NCBI RefSeq assembly: GCF_945956895.1
Contig: NZ_CAMFJF010000007.1
Span: 62,001 to 126,000 of the forward strand
DNA length: 64,000 nucleotides
Reading direction: 5' to 3'
DNA from: an uncultured Allobosea sp.
GTDB lineage: Bacteria > Pseudomonadota > Alphaproteobacteria > Rhizobiales > Beijerinckiaceae
Part shown: positions 54,591 through 63,170 of the stretch, one piece after another
Layout: every line of letters starts with the position of its first letter
How positions within the stretch are numbered: position 1 is the first letter of the stretch
Position numbers and translations under genes: made by a program
The notes under the pieces: model-generated
The model's database searches: none
What the model saw: the letters and a program-made list of their open reading frames with translations, nothing else
Told to the model about the DNA's origin: nothing

Positions 54591-54803
54591 TCAATCCTCG
54601 AGATCGACGTCGAGGATCGCCATGGTGAAGTTGAAGGAGCGGTCGCCATCCTCGTCGTCGACATGGATGATGCCGATGAACTCCTCGCCCAGATAAACCT
54701 CGGCCGAGTCGGTCTTCTTCATCCGGGCACGAACGCTGATCGCGTGGTTGTTGAAGGTACGGCGCAGATAGCCTTCCAGCTTGGCGAGTTCTGTCTTGTC
54801 CAC
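54591..54803 (-). CDS. DUF3126 family protein
   Basis: A 70-residue protein with the family sequence: LAKLEGYLRRTFNNHAISVR, TDSAEVYLGEEFIGIIHVDD and FNFTMAILDVDLED. A GTG at 54803 preceded by AGGA marks the start; there is no in-frame ATG near it. The family is nearly confined to alphaproteobacteria and its function is unknown. The serine hydrolase gene is divergent. Confidence 0.9.
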   Translation of the reverse strand: MDKTELAKLEGYLRRTFNNHAISVRARMKKTDSAEVYLGEEFIGIIHVDDEDGDRSFNFTMAILDVDLED

Positions 54804-54971
54804 GATCCTGGGTCCTTTCGAATTGGCCGGGAGCGATGCCACGACAGGCCACGAAGGGCAAGCGAAAGCAGCCACTGCCGCATGGCAGGCCCCATCCATC
54901 CGATGGTTGTCGATAACCTCCGGAATCGTGCGATGCTCCGGCCTTTCCGGAACCGTGACGGACCTGAGATC

Positions 54972-56348
54972 ATGAAGCCGTGGCTTGCTCCCGCCCTCGA
55001 CTATGTCGCGACCTGGCTCGATTTCCAGCGTAGCCACCATGACCAGCCGGGCTGCGCGGTCGCGATCGCCGATGGCGACGAGATCGTGCTGGAAGCCGCC
55101 TTCGGCAGCGCGAATCTCGCCACCGGCGAGGAGCTGACGCCGCGCCACGGCTTCCGCATCGCCTCGCATTCCAAGAGCTTCACCTCGGCTGGCGTCCTGC
55201 GCCTCGTCGATGAAGGCCGCCTGCGGCTCGACGACGAAGTCGGTAGCCTGATCGACGGGCTGCATCCGGAGGTCGCCGGGGTCACTGTCGGTCAGGTCCT
55301 CTCCAACAGCGCCGGCCTGACGCGCGACGGCCCCGACGCCGGCCAGTTCCTCGACCGCAAGCCCTTCTGCAGCAAGGCGGAACTGCTCGCCGATCTCGCG
55401 AAGCCGCCGGTCCTCCCCGGCTCGCAGCGTTTCAAATACTCGAACCACGGCTTTGCCCTACTCGGCCTCGTCATCGAGGCCGTGACCGGACAGGACTACA
55501 ACGCGTGGATCACCAAGGAGGTCGTCGCCAAGGTCGGCCTCACCGAAACCGCGGCCGATATCGGCCTTTGGGGCCAACGGCCGATGGCGAAAGGCCATAC
55601 CGGCCGGCAGTTGCTCAGCCGGCGCGCAATCATCCCCGCCGACAATCACTGCCATGCGATGGCCTCCGCCACCGGCTTCGTCGGCACCGCCGCCGATGTC
55701 GCGCGCTATTTCGCGCAGCTCTCGCCCCATGCCGAACACAGCATCCTCTCGGCCAAGAGCCGCCGCGAGATGACGCGCCGCCTCTGGCCGGACGACGAAT
55801 CCAGCCTTGGCCGCCATTACGGGCTCGGCACGATCTCCGGCGGCGAGGGTGATTGGCGCTGGGTCGGCCATTCCGGCGGCTTCCAGGGTTTCATTACCCG
55901 CACCGCCATCATCCCGAAGCAGGGCCTGACGATCTCGGTCCTGACCAACGCCATCGACGGCCTCGCCCATCCCTGGCTCGACGGCGTCTCCCATATCCTG
56001 AAGACCTTCGCCGAGCGTGGCGGACCGTCCACCGAGACGCGCGACTGGAGCGGGCGCTGGTGGACGCTCTGGGGCGCGACCGACCTCGTGCCCGTCGCCG
56101 ACCGCGTGCTCTGCGCCGCCCCGGCGCTGCTGACGCCCTTCCTCGACGCTGCGGAGATCGCCATAGAAGCGCCCGACCAAGGCCGCATCACCCGCGCATC
56201 GGGCTTCCACAGCCCCGGCGAAACCGTCGTGCTGGAACGCGAAGGCGAGAAGGTCCGCTCGGTCAAGCTCGCCGGCTCGCGACTGCTCGAAGCCGACGCC
56301 ATGCGCACCGAGATGGAGACCCGCTACGGCGAAGTAACGAGCGCCTAG
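54972..56348 (+). CDS. Serine hydrolase, beta-lactamase class C/DD-peptidase-like
   Basis: A 458-residue serine hydrolase. The SxxK motif is IASHSKSF, the YxN motif is KYSNHGFALLG, and the KTG-equivalent is VGHSGGFQG. No signal peptide is visible, so it is probably a cytoplasmic esterase or peptidase rather than a resistance enzyme. A C-terminal beta-rich domain of about 100 residues (WSGRWWTLWGATDLVP) is present, as in D-aminopeptidase/esterase relatives. ATG 54972 is chosen by family length. Confidence 0.9.
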   Translation: MKPWLAPALDYVATWLDFQRSHHDQPGCAVAIADGDEIVLEAAFGSANLATGEELTPRHGFRIASHSKSFTSAGVLRLVDEGRLRLDDEVGSLIDGLHPEVAGVTVGQVLSNSAGLTRDGPDAGQFLDRKPFCSKAELLADLAKPPVLPGSQRFKYSNHGFALLGLVIEAVTGQDYNAWITKEVVAKVGLTETAADIGLWGQRPMAKGHTGRQLLSRRAIIPADNHCHAMASATGFVGTAADVARYFAQLSPHAEHSILSAKSRREMTRRLWPDDESSLGRHYGLGTISGGEGDWRWVGHSGGFQGFITRTAIIPKQGLTISVLTNAIDGLAHPWLDGVSHILKTFAERGGPSTETRDWSGRWWTLWGATDLVPVADRVLCAAPALLTPFLDAAEIAIEAPDQGRITRASGFHSPGETVVLEREGEKVRSVKLAGSRLLEADAMRTEMETRYGEVTSA

Positions 56349-56376
56349 TGCTTGTTGAGTTTTCTCGGAGCTACAA

Positions 56377-56472
56377 CGTCATCCCGGGCTTGACCCGGGA
56401 TCCATCATAAAAGCGCGCAGCCCTACGATGGATCCCGGATCAGCGCTGCTACGCAGCTTGTCCGGGATGACG
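56377..56472. repeat. Dispersed palindromic repeat, family D, copy 2
   Basis: CGTCATCCCGG ... CCGGGATGACG with internal GGGATCCATC and GATGGATCCC. It lies just downstream of the serine-hydrolase stop. Confidence 0.88.
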
Positions 56473-56590
56473 CAGAGTTTCATTCAGGGGGGGTATGCTC
56501 TGGTCGGCGACTCTCACGGCGCGCTGCCCGAGCCATTCTGCCACGCATTTGCCGCCTTCCGGTCGCAGCCTCTCTTCCGAGGGCTGGCCG

Positions 56591-56929
56591 ATGCGCGTTC
56601 TTGCCTCGATGGTCGCGGGCTTACTGGTTGCGGGAACAGTGTCGGCTTGCGCCCATCAAGCGCCGAGCGGCTGGGACTATCCGTTCTATTGCTGCCTCGA
56701 TTCCGACTGCTCCCCGATCGACGCCGGGGCTGTGCGGGAAGTCCCCGGCGGCTTCATCGTGACGATCATGCCCGGCAAGCATCCAATGTGGTCGAGCGAA
56801 CGCAAGCAGCCGCTGAGGCTCGAAATCCCGCAGGACAAGGCCAAGCAATCGCCGGACGGCCACTGGCATCTCTGCATCGACGACTCAGGCGAACTGCTCT
56901 GCTTCTTCGCGCCGGGGAACGATTCCTAG
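56591..56929 (+). CDS. Small secreted cysteine-rich protein
   Basis: A 112-residue protein. A signal peptide (MRVLASMVAGLLVAGTVSA) may end at a lipobox-like SAC. The mature part has the WDYPFYCCLDSDCSPI motif, then GGFIVTIMPGKHPMW and CIDDSGELLCFFAPG. Proteins with this CC..DC motif are known in Hyphomicrobiales and in phages but have no assigned function. ATG 56591 begins the signal peptide. Confidence 0.75.
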   Translation: MRVLASMVAGLLVAGTVSACAHQAPSGWDYPFYCCLDSDCSPIDAGAVREVPGGFIVTIMPGKHPMWSSERKQPLRLEIPQDKAKQSPDGHWHLCIDDSGELLCFFAPGNDS

Positions 56930-56957
56930 AACTTGGTGGCGTTCGGAAAAAGCATGC

Positions 56958-57052
56958 CGTCATTCCGGACAAGCCGCGCAGCGGCACCGATCCGGAATCC
57001 ATCGGAGGGTTCGCCGCTCGACGATGGATCCCGGGTCAAGCCCGGGATGACG
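56958..57052. repeat. Dispersed palindromic repeat, family D, copy 3, reversed
   Basis: CGTCATTCCGG ... CCCGGGATGACG, internally ACGATGGATCCCGGGTCAAG, so it is in the opposite orientation to copy 2. It lies at the 3' ends of the convergent secreted-protein and SHMT-like genes. Confidence 0.85.
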
Positions 57053-57077
57053 ATGAGGTTCCGCAGCAAATCATGCG

Positions 57078-58400
57078 CTAGCGCATGAAATGCAGGTTGC
57101 GGAACCGGTCGCGGAACGCCGTCACGTCCTTCGCCACGGCCTCGGCCGGGCGCGAGCCGTTCAATCCCTCGGCGATATAGCCCGCGAGTTCCGGCATATC
57201 CGCCGCCGTCATGCCGAAGCGGACGATCTCCGGCGTGCCGAGCCTGAGGCCATTCACATCGCCCTCGATTGCCGGCAGCGGCAGGCCGATGCCGCAGGAG
57301 AGGATGTTCACCGCACGCAGCTTCTTCGCCGCCGCCTGCCCGCCGCCATAGCTGGCGGCCTCGATGGCGAACTGATGTGAGGTCGTCATGCCGCGGTCGC
57401 GGGCGAAGACCGGCACCTGCCGCTCGCTGAGCGCCTCGGCCAGAGCTTTCGCCGTCTTCGCCATCTCCTGCGCATAGGCGCGGCCATGCGCCTTCCAGTC
57501 GAGCAGCGAGACGGCAAGCGAAGCCGATTTCGCCGCGTCGAAATTGGCGGTGAGGCCGGGATAGGCGATGGCATCGAGCTTGCGGGCGATCTCGGCATCG
57601 TTGGTCACGATCAAGCCGGAGGGCGGGCCGCCCAGGCTCTTGTAGGTGCTCATCGTCATCAGATGGGCGCCCTCCTCCAGCGGCTGCTGCCAGCCATGGC
57701 CGGCGATCATCCCCGACATATGCGCCGCATCGAACAGCACGAGCGCGCCGATCTCATCAGCGATGGCGCGGATCTCGCGGATCGGGTGCGGGAAGAGATT
57801 GAGGCTGCCGCCGATCGAGATCAGCTTCGGCTTGAGGCGCAAGGCATCGGCCCTGAGTTTCTCGACATCGACGGTGTAGCTGATCGGATCGATCGGTGCC
57901 GGATGGGTGACGATGCCGTAGAGCCCGGCCGCGCCCGCGCCATGATGAGTGACATGTCCGCCGATCTCGCCGGGCGGCGCGATGATGCAGTCGCCGGCCT
58001 TGGCTGCGACCATGAAGGCGTAGAGATTGGCGATGGCGCCGGAGGGCACGCGGATTTCGGCATATTTCGCGCCGAACACCTCGGCCGCGAGCTCGGCGGC
58101 GATGATCTCGATCTGCTCGATCGCCTCCAGCCCCATCTCGTATTTGTCGCCGGGATAGCCGAGCGAGGGCCGCGCCCCGATTCCCGCCGAGAGCAGCGCC
58201 TCGGCCTTCGGGTTCATGACATTGGTGGCAGGGTTGAGATTGACGCAGTCGCGCTCATGGATCGTCCGGTTCTCGGTGGCGAGCGCATCGATTCGCGCCG
58301 CGATCGCATCGAGCGGCTGGCTCGCCGTCTCAGCCGCAACCTTGAGCACATAGTCCTCGCTCACTTGGGGAACCCAGTCGCGCCTGCCCAGTGCCGTCAT
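57078..58400 (-). CDS. Serine hydroxymethyltransferase-like PLP enzyme, non-canonical
   Basis: A 440-residue fold-type I PLP enzyme. The first domain has NPATNVMNPKAEALLSAGIG, and the core has YPGDKYEMGLEAIE, PSGAIANLYAFM and LFDAAHMSGMIAGH. The cofactor lysine is in TMSTYKSLGGPPSG. Canonical GlyA has TTHKTLRGPRGG there; here both arginines are replaced, so folate-dependent SHMT activity is doubtful and an aldolase or transaldolase role is possible. ATG 58400 is the family-like start. It is divergent from a GcvA-type LysR gene with repeat A between them. Confidence 0.85.
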   Translation of the reverse strand: MTALGRRDWVPQVSEDYVLKVAAETASQPLDAIAARIDALATENRTIHERDCVNLNPATNVMNPKAEALLSAGIGARPSLGYPGDKYEMGLEAIEQIEIIAAELAAEVFGAKYAEIRVPSGAIANLYAFMVAAKAGDCIIAPPGEIGGHVTHHGAGAAGLYGIVTHPAPIDPISYTVDVEKLRADALRLKPKLISIGGSLNLFPHPIREIRAIADEIGALVLFDAAHMSGMIAGHGWQQPLEEGAHLMTMSTYKSLGGPPSGLIVTNDAEIARKLDAIAYPGLTANFDAAKSASLAVSLLDWKAHGRAYAQEMAKTAKALAEALSERQVPVFARDRGMTTSHQFAIEAASYGGGQAAAKKLRAVNILSCGIGLPLPAIEGDVNGLRLGTPEIVRFGMTAADMPELAGYIAEGLNGSRPAEAVAKDVTAFRDRFRNLHFMR

Positions 58401-58444
58401 CTCGCTTGTCTCCGCCTGTCCAGCCCAAGATCGCATCAGATTCG

Positions 58445-58563
58445 AGCCCTCATCCTGAGGAGCGGACGCAAGTCCGCGTCTCGAAGGATGCTCCAGATGG
58501 CTCCGGAGCCTCCTGGAGCATCCTTCGAGACGCCGCTGACGCGGCTCCTCAGGATGAGGCTGA
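58445..58563. repeat. Dispersed palindromic repeat, family A, copy 3
   Basis: Arms AGCCCTCATCCTGAGGAG and CTCCTCAGGATGAGGC with inner GTCTCGAAGGATG and CATCCTTCGAGAC. It lies in the divergent control region between the SHMT-like and LysR genes. Confidence 0.9.
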
Positions 58564-58636
58564 GGATTCATGATCGACACGAGGCATAACAGCGGTTTGC
58601 CGGCCCGCGCGCAAACGAGTATTCATCGCTCGTAGC

Positions 58637-58651
58637 CTGAGAAATTCTCAG
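58637..58651. promoter_or_regulatory. LysR-type T-N11-A inverted repeat
   Basis: CTGAGAAATTCTCAG: a 15-bp palindrome with one central mismatch, containing TGAGA-N3-TCTCA in the T-N11-A pattern of LysR regulators. It lies 20 bases before the LysR TTG start, in the region shared with the SHMT-like gene. Confidence 0.6.
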
Positions 58652-58670
58652 CCTCGACGAGGAGAATGCC

Positions 58671-59561
58671 TTGCCGGTCAAACCGCCGCGTCCGCGCCTG
58701 CCCTCGCTCAATGCGTTGCGCGCCTTCGAGGCTGCGGCACGATTGGAGAGCTTCGCCAAGGCTGCCGACGAGATCGGCGTCACGGCCGGCGCCGTCACCC
58801 AACAGATCAGGCAGCTCGAAGCGACATTGGGCTTCGCGGTCTTCCGCCGCTTGCCGCAGGGCGTCGCCCTGACCGAGGCTGCCCGCGAGGCCCTGCCGCG
58901 CCTGACGCGCGGCTTCGACATGCTGGGGCAGGCCGTGCAGACGCTCCGCGAGGCCCAGCCGCACCGGCCGCTTGCCATCGCCGCCCTGCCCTGCATCGCG
59001 CAGCTCTGGCTCTCGCCGCGTTTGCCGGCGTTGCAGGCGGCGTTTCCTGGTTTGCAGATGTCGATCTCCGCGATGGAAGAGCCGCCCGACCCACAGCGCG
59101 ATCCTTACGACCTTTCGCTGTTCTATCGAGAGATCGCTCCAGCGAGCGGCGGGCTTCAACTCGCGGCCGACGCGATCATGCCCGTCTGTACGCCGTCCCT
59201 TGCCGCAAGACTATCCTCGCCGCTCGATCTGGCCACACAGACGCTATTGCACGATGCGGTCTGGCGCAGCGACTGGGCGCGCTGGCTTGCCTTTGCGGCT
59301 CCCGGCGCCAAGGTCGATCCGAGCCGCGGCCCGGCCTTCTCGCTCTACAGCCTGGCGCTGGATGCCTGCCTGTCGGGTTCAGGCATCTTGATGGGGCGGA
59401 CGAGCCTCGTCGGCCCTCATCTCACGGCGGGCAGGCTCGTCGCGCCCTTCCCGCAGGCCATGCCGACGCCGGACCGGCTGACGCTTGCAGCAGCGACGGC
59501 TGCCGGCGCGCATCCGCGCCGGGCCGAGATCATCGACTGGCTCGCCGGCTCATCCGGCTGA
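58671..59561 (+). CDS. LysR family regulator, GcvA type
   Basis: A 296-residue LTTR. The HTH domain has LNALRAFEAAARLESFAKAA and GVTAGAVTQQIRQLEATLG (about 14-70). The effector domain (about 95-290) has the GcvA-like LWLSPRLPALQAAFPGLQM. The TTG start is preceded by GAGGAGAATGCC, so it decides the start. It is divergent from the SHMT-like gene and probably autoregulated through the inverted repeat at 58637. GcvA in enterobacteria controls glycine cleavage, which would fit a serine/glycine link. Confidence 0.9.
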   Translation: MPVKPPRPRLPSLNALRAFEAAARLESFAKAADEIGVTAGAVTQQIRQLEATLGFAVFRRLPQGVALTEAAREALPRLTRGFDMLGQAVQTLREAQPHRPLAIAALPCIAQLWLSPRLPALQAAFPGLQMSISAMEEPPDPQRDPYDLSLFYREIAPASGGLQLAADAIMPVCTPSLAARLSSPLDLATQTLLHDAVWRSDWARWLAFAAPGAKVDPSRGPAFSLYSLALDACLSGSGILMGRTSLVGPHLTAGRLVAPFPQAMPTPDRLTLAAATAAGAHPRRAEIIDWLAGSSG

Positions 59562-59566
59562 GCGCG

Positions 59567-60421
59567 TCAGATATAGGCGCCGCAATCGCCCGTGAGCGTC
59601 TGGTCCATCGAGCGCGAGGGCTCGGCACAGCCCGCTTCCCCGACCACCTTTGCCGGCACGCCCGCCACGGTCTTGTTGCGCGGCACGGGCTGGAGCACCA
59701 CCGAGCCTGCCGCGATGCGGCTGCACTGTCCGACCTCGATATTGCCGAGGATCTTGGCGCCGGCGCCGATCAGCACGCCCTTGCGGATCTTGGGATGGCG
59801 ATCGCCACCTTGCTTGCCGGTGCCGCCCAGCGTGACGCTGTGCAGCATCGAGACGTCGTCCTCGATAACCGCGGTCTCTCCGACGACGAGCCCCGTCGCA
59901 TGATCGAGGAAGATGCCCTTGCCGATGCGGGCGGCCGGGTTGATGTCGGTCTGGAACACCTCCGACGAGCGCGCCTGCAGGTAGAGCGCGAAATCGCGCC
60001 GGTCCTGCTTCCAGAGCCAATGCGCCAGGCGGTGGCATTGCAGCGCGTGGAAGCCCTTGAAGAACAGCACCGGCTCCAGCACCCGGTAGCAGGCGGGGTC
60101 GCGGTCGAGCACCGCCATCACGTCGGCGCGCATGCCGGCGCCGATCGTCTCGTCATGGGCCATCGCTTCGGCGAAGCCCTGCTCGATCAGGTCGGCGGTC
60201 ACGGCGGGGTGGCCGAGCCTTGCCGCGACGCGATGGGCGACGGCAGCCTCGAAGCTCGGCTGGTTGAGCACGGAGGCGACGATCAGCGTGCCGAGCGCCG
60301 GCTCGGCGGCGACGGCAGCCTCGGCTTCATTGCGCAAGCGGGACCAGACGGGATCGACCCGGTCGAGCCCGGTTGCCAAGTCGCGTGCTTCCACGGCGGA
60401 GCGCCCTGACGGCATGGTCAT
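59567..60421 (-). CDS. cysE: Serine O-acetyltransferase
   Basis: A 284-residue enzyme making O-acetylserine for cysteine synthesis. The N-terminal helical domain (about 1-140, DPVWSRLRNEAEAAVAAEPA) precedes left-handed beta-helix hexapeptides. The catalytic His/Asp are in FFKGFHALQCHRLAH and IFLDHATGLVVGETAV, and the end has NIEVGQCSRIAAGSVVL. ATG 60421 or 60415 starts it. It converges with the LysR gene and has an unusually long C-terminal tail. Confidence 0.94.
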   Translation of the reverse strand: MTMPSGRSAVEARDLATGLDRVDPVWSRLRNEAEAAVAAEPALGTLIVASVLNQPSFEAAVAHRVAARLGHPAVTADLIEQGFAEAMAHDETIGAGMRADVMAVLDRDPACYRVLEPVLFFKGFHALQCHRLAHWLWKQDRRDFALYLQARSSEVFQTDINPAARIGKGIFLDHATGLVVGETAVIEDDVSMLHSVTLGGTGKQGGDRHPKIRKGVLIGAGAKILGNIEVGQCSRIAAGSVVLQPVPRNKTVAGVPAKVVGEAGCAEPSRSMDQTLTGDCGAYI

Positions 60422-60604
60422 TCTCCGAAAAGGGTGGTTCGGCGAAAGGACAGCCTAGCCCGAAGCAGGCGTCCGCATCAAAAGCTCAGGCCGGACCGAA
60501 GTTGAATCGAAAAGCGAGGCAGCGGAATCAGATTTTCAGGGAAGATCGACAACACATTGGCGTCGCCCGCTTTTCCGGTTTGCCTTTATTCGCCGCGGAG
60601 GTTC

Positions 60605-61372
60605 TCACAAACGCGCGAGGAAGTCGAGAACAGCCTGCTTGTGGCTCTTGTCACCGACCGCAAGGTTGTGGTCGCGCCCGACGATGTCGAAGGACTCGGC
60701 GCCGGGAATGAGCTTCGCCAGCTCCGGGCCGGAGCCGGAAACATCGTCCTTGGTGCCGACGCTGATCAGGGTCGGCATCGCAATCTGCCCGACCTGCTCG
60801 GCGGTCAAGGTCTGGCGCGAGCCGCGGATGCAGGCGGCGAGCGCCTTGAGATCGCTCTTGGTCTGCTCGGCGAAGGCGCGGAACATGCGCTGCATCGGAT
60901 CGGTCAGCACATCGAGAGACGGCGCCTCCATCGCATCGGCGATGCCGAGAGGGAGCCCGACACCCTCGACGAGATGGATGCCGAGCCCGCCGAGCAGCAA
61001 GGCCTCGAGCCGGCGCGGATGCGCCAGCGCCAGATGCGCCGAGATGCGCGCACCCATCGAATAACCCATCACCGCTGCGCGCGGGATGTCGAGATGGTCC
61101 ATCAATCGGCGCACATCCTCGGCCATCACCTGCGAGGAATAGGCGGCGGGGTCGTAGAGCTTCTCGCTCTGGCCATGGCCGCGATCGTCGAGCGCGACGA
61201 CGCGATAGCCGGCATGGGTCAGCGTCTTCGTCCACTGGGTGTTGACCCAGTTGATCATGTGCGAGGAGGCGAAGCCGTGGACCAGCACGACCGTGCGGTG
61301 TTTCGGCTCGTCACTGGTCGGCGCCATGTCGATGAAGGCGATCTTCACGCCGTCGGAAGAAAAGCTCTGCAT
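60605..61372 (-). CDS. Alpha/beta hydrolase
   Basis: A 255-residue alpha/beta-hydrolase-fold enzyme. The oxyanion region is VVLVHGFASSH, the nucleophile elbow is VMGYSMGARISA (about residue 99), the aspartate region is SVGTKDDVSGSG, and the histidine is in GRDHNLAVGD. It has the shape of small serine esterases or haloperoxidase relatives with open substrate range. No signal peptide is visible. Its neighbours give no clue to substrate. Confidence 0.88.
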   Translation of the reverse strand: MQSFSSDGVKIAFIDMAPTSDEPKHRTVVLVHGFASSHMINWVNTQWTKTLTHAGYRVVALDDRGHGQSEKLYDPAAYSSQVMAEDVRRLMDHLDIPRAAVMGYSMGARISAHLALAHPRRLEALLLGGLGIHLVEGVGLPLGIADAMEAPSLDVLTDPMQRMFRAFAEQTKSDLKALAACIRGSRQTLTAEQVGQIAMPTLISVGTKDDVSGSGPELAKLIPGAESFDIVGRDHNLAVGDKSHKQAVLDFLARL

Positions 61373-61442
61373 GACGTGGCTCTACAACATCACGCGCAGT
61401 GACGGAACCATGCGGGCGGCCCTTTAGGATACGCGACGCAAT

Positions 61443-61640
61443 CCCCTCTCCCCTTGCGGGAGAGGGTCAGGGTGGGGGCGCGCGACGCTTCCCGTCATTG
61501 CGAGTGCCGCGAAGCAATCCAGGGGCGGCAGAGCTCTACGTTCCCCTGGATTGCTTCGGAGCTCACGCTCCTCGCAATGACGGAGAGCGCAATGCGCCCC
61601 CTCATCCGGCCCTTCGGGCAGCTTACCCCGCAAGGGGAGA
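61443..61640. repeat. Dispersed repeat family F element interrupted by a family B copy
   Basis: CCCTCTCCCCTTGCGGG at 61443 has its complement CCCCGCAAGGGGAGA at 61627-61641, and a family B element (61492-61583) sits between the two arms. The B copy has CCGTCATTGCGAG and CTCGCAATGACGG ends. The stretch is most of a 320-base gene-free gap; I see no gene in it. Confidence 0.8.
61492..61583. repeat. Dispersed palindromic repeat, family B, copy 4
   Basis: A 92-bp inverted repeat with the family ends and the GAAGCAATCCAGG/CCTGGATTGCTTC inner arms. It is nested inside the family F element. Confidence 0.88.
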
Positions 61641-61691
61641 TGGAAACGGCGCCGCTTGCTTATGAGCACCCGCCATGATGAACGATGACCC

Positions 61692-62651
61692 ATGACCCAG
61701 CCTGCGCCCCGCGAATCGTCGCGCCTCGCCATCGTCGACATCGCCCGCGGCATCGCGCTCATGGCGATGTTCATCTACCATTTCGCCTATGACCTCTCGA
61801 GTTTCCGGCTGATCGAGACCGATATCGTCGCCGAGCCGGGCTGGCGGCTGTTCGCGCGCGAGATCGCCGGCACCTTCCTGACCATCGTCGGCTTCAGCCT
61901 CGTCCTCGCGACGCGCAAGGGGCTCGACTACGGCGCCTATCTGAAGCGCCTTGCCATGGTCGCGGGCGCGGCCGTCCTGGTCACGCTCGGCACCTGGCGC
62001 TTCATGCCCGGCGATTTCATCTTCTTCGGCATCCTCCACCATGTCGCGCTCGCGAGTGTGCTCGCCCTGCCCTTCCTGCGCCTGCCGGTCGTCGTCGTAG
62101 CGCTAGCGGCGATCATCGCCTTCGCGCTGCCCTCTTTCGTCACCCATCCGCTCCTCGACCAGCCCTGGGCGGTCTGGCTCGGCTTTTCGCAAGCACCGAT
62201 CCACACGGCCGATTTCGTTCCGGTCTTCCCCTGGTTCGGCTGCGTGCTGAGCGGCATCGTGCTGGCCCGCCTGATCCTGCCGCGCCTCGCCGGCACCGCG
62301 CTCGCCGGCTGGCAGCCGGGCAACAAGGCGACCCGAATCGTCGCCTGGGGCGGGCGCCACAGCCTGCTGGTCTATCTCGTCCACCAGCCGCTCTTCATCG
62401 GCGCGCTGATGCTGGCGACGCAGGTCGTCTCCCCGCCCTCGCCGGAGGAGCGCGCCTTCCGGAGCGAATGCCAGCGCAGTTGCGCCGCGCCCAATGCTCC
62501 GGAACAGCTCTGCCGGATGGTCTGCGCCTGCACTGTCGATGGCCTCAAGCGCGAAAAGCTCTGGCAGAAGGCCCTCGACAACCTGCTCTCGCCGCAGGAA
62601 AGCGTCCGGATGACCGAACTCGCCCAGGGCTGCCTGCGCGACGGACGCTGA
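61692..62651 (+). CDS. DUF1624 family membrane protein
   Basis: A 319-residue membrane protein with seven or eight predicted helices. The N-terminus has RLAIVDIARGIALMAMFIYH, the DUF1624 heparan-alpha-glucosaminide N-acetyltransferase-like pattern with RG and an H in the first helix. GGRHSLLVYLVHQPLF occurs near the end. It is probably an acyltransferase-3-like envelope protein. The C-terminal 80 residues are soluble and carry four cysteines (SECQRSCAAP, LCRMVCACTV), an unusual addition. Confidence 0.85.
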   Translation: MTQPAPRESSRLAIVDIARGIALMAMFIYHFAYDLSSFRLIETDIVAEPGWRLFAREIAGTFLTIVGFSLVLATRKGLDYGAYLKRLAMVAGAAVLVTLGTWRFMPGDFIFFGILHHVALASVLALPFLRLPVVVVALAAIIAFALPSFVTHPLLDQPWAVWLGFSQAPIHTADFVPVFPWFGCVLSGIVLARLILPRLAGTALAGWQPGNKATRIVAWGGRHSLLVYLVHQPLFIGALMLATQVVSPPSPEERAFRSECQRSCAAPNAPEQLCRMVCACTVDGLKREKLWQKALDNLLSPQESVRMTELAQGCLRDGR

Positions 62652-62670
62652 TACGAAACAGCGCACTGAC

Positions 62671-62770
62671 GCATTTTCGAGCGAAGTGGGCACCGGTTCG
62701 CGTGAAGAAAATGCGCCAAAACAAAAGACTAGAGCATGTTAGCGTTTCGGAGAAACGCGGAAATGCTCTG
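62671..62770. repeat. Dispersed repeat family G, copy 2
   Basis: GCATTTTCGAGCGAAGTGGG ... GAGAAACGCGGAAATGC. It is the closest relative of the copy at 35461 and lies in normal intergenic position after the DUF1624 gene. Confidence 0.88.
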
Positions 62771-62832
62771 GCGTCGAGCAGGCTCTCGCGATAGGTTGCG
62801 CCGCAATTCCAGGCTTTCGAAGAGCGACGACC

Positions 62833-63084
62833 ATGGCCGCGACCGGCATCCCGCATTTCCACAATGACCTCGGCGTCCCCGTCATCAAGGTCGGCGCGCA
62901 TGAGTTCATGTGCATCGGCGCCAAGCCGCCCTTCGACCATCCGCATGTCTTCCTCGACATGGGCGCGGACCACGAGATCATCTGCCCCTATTGCTCGACG
63001 CTGTTCAAATACGAGCCGTCGCTGAAGGGCGCCGCCTGCATCCCGCCGGAATGCGCCTATACGGATTCGGCCAAGGCGGCCTGA
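62833..63084 (+). CDS. Zinc-finger domain (zf-CHCC) protein
   Basis: An 83-residue protein with a CHCC zinc site: EFMCIGAKPPFDHPHVFLDM with the Cys/His pair, then EIICPYCSTLFKYEP with the CxxC. The layout matches small alphaproteobacterial proteins related to the NdufS6 subunit of respiratory complex I. A structural or assembly role near complex I is possible but not shown. Confidence 0.85.
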   Translation: MAATGIPHFHNDLGVPVIKVGAHEFMCIGAKPPFDHPHVFLDMGADHEIICPYCSTLFKYEPSLKGAACIPPECAYTDSAKAA

Positions 63085-63170
63085 GGCCAAGCCTGCACCA
63101 CTGGGCGCGCGGATACTGAGGGGCATCCGCGCCTGGTCTTCTCCTCTGACATCGAAGGCGTCCAATCCCC

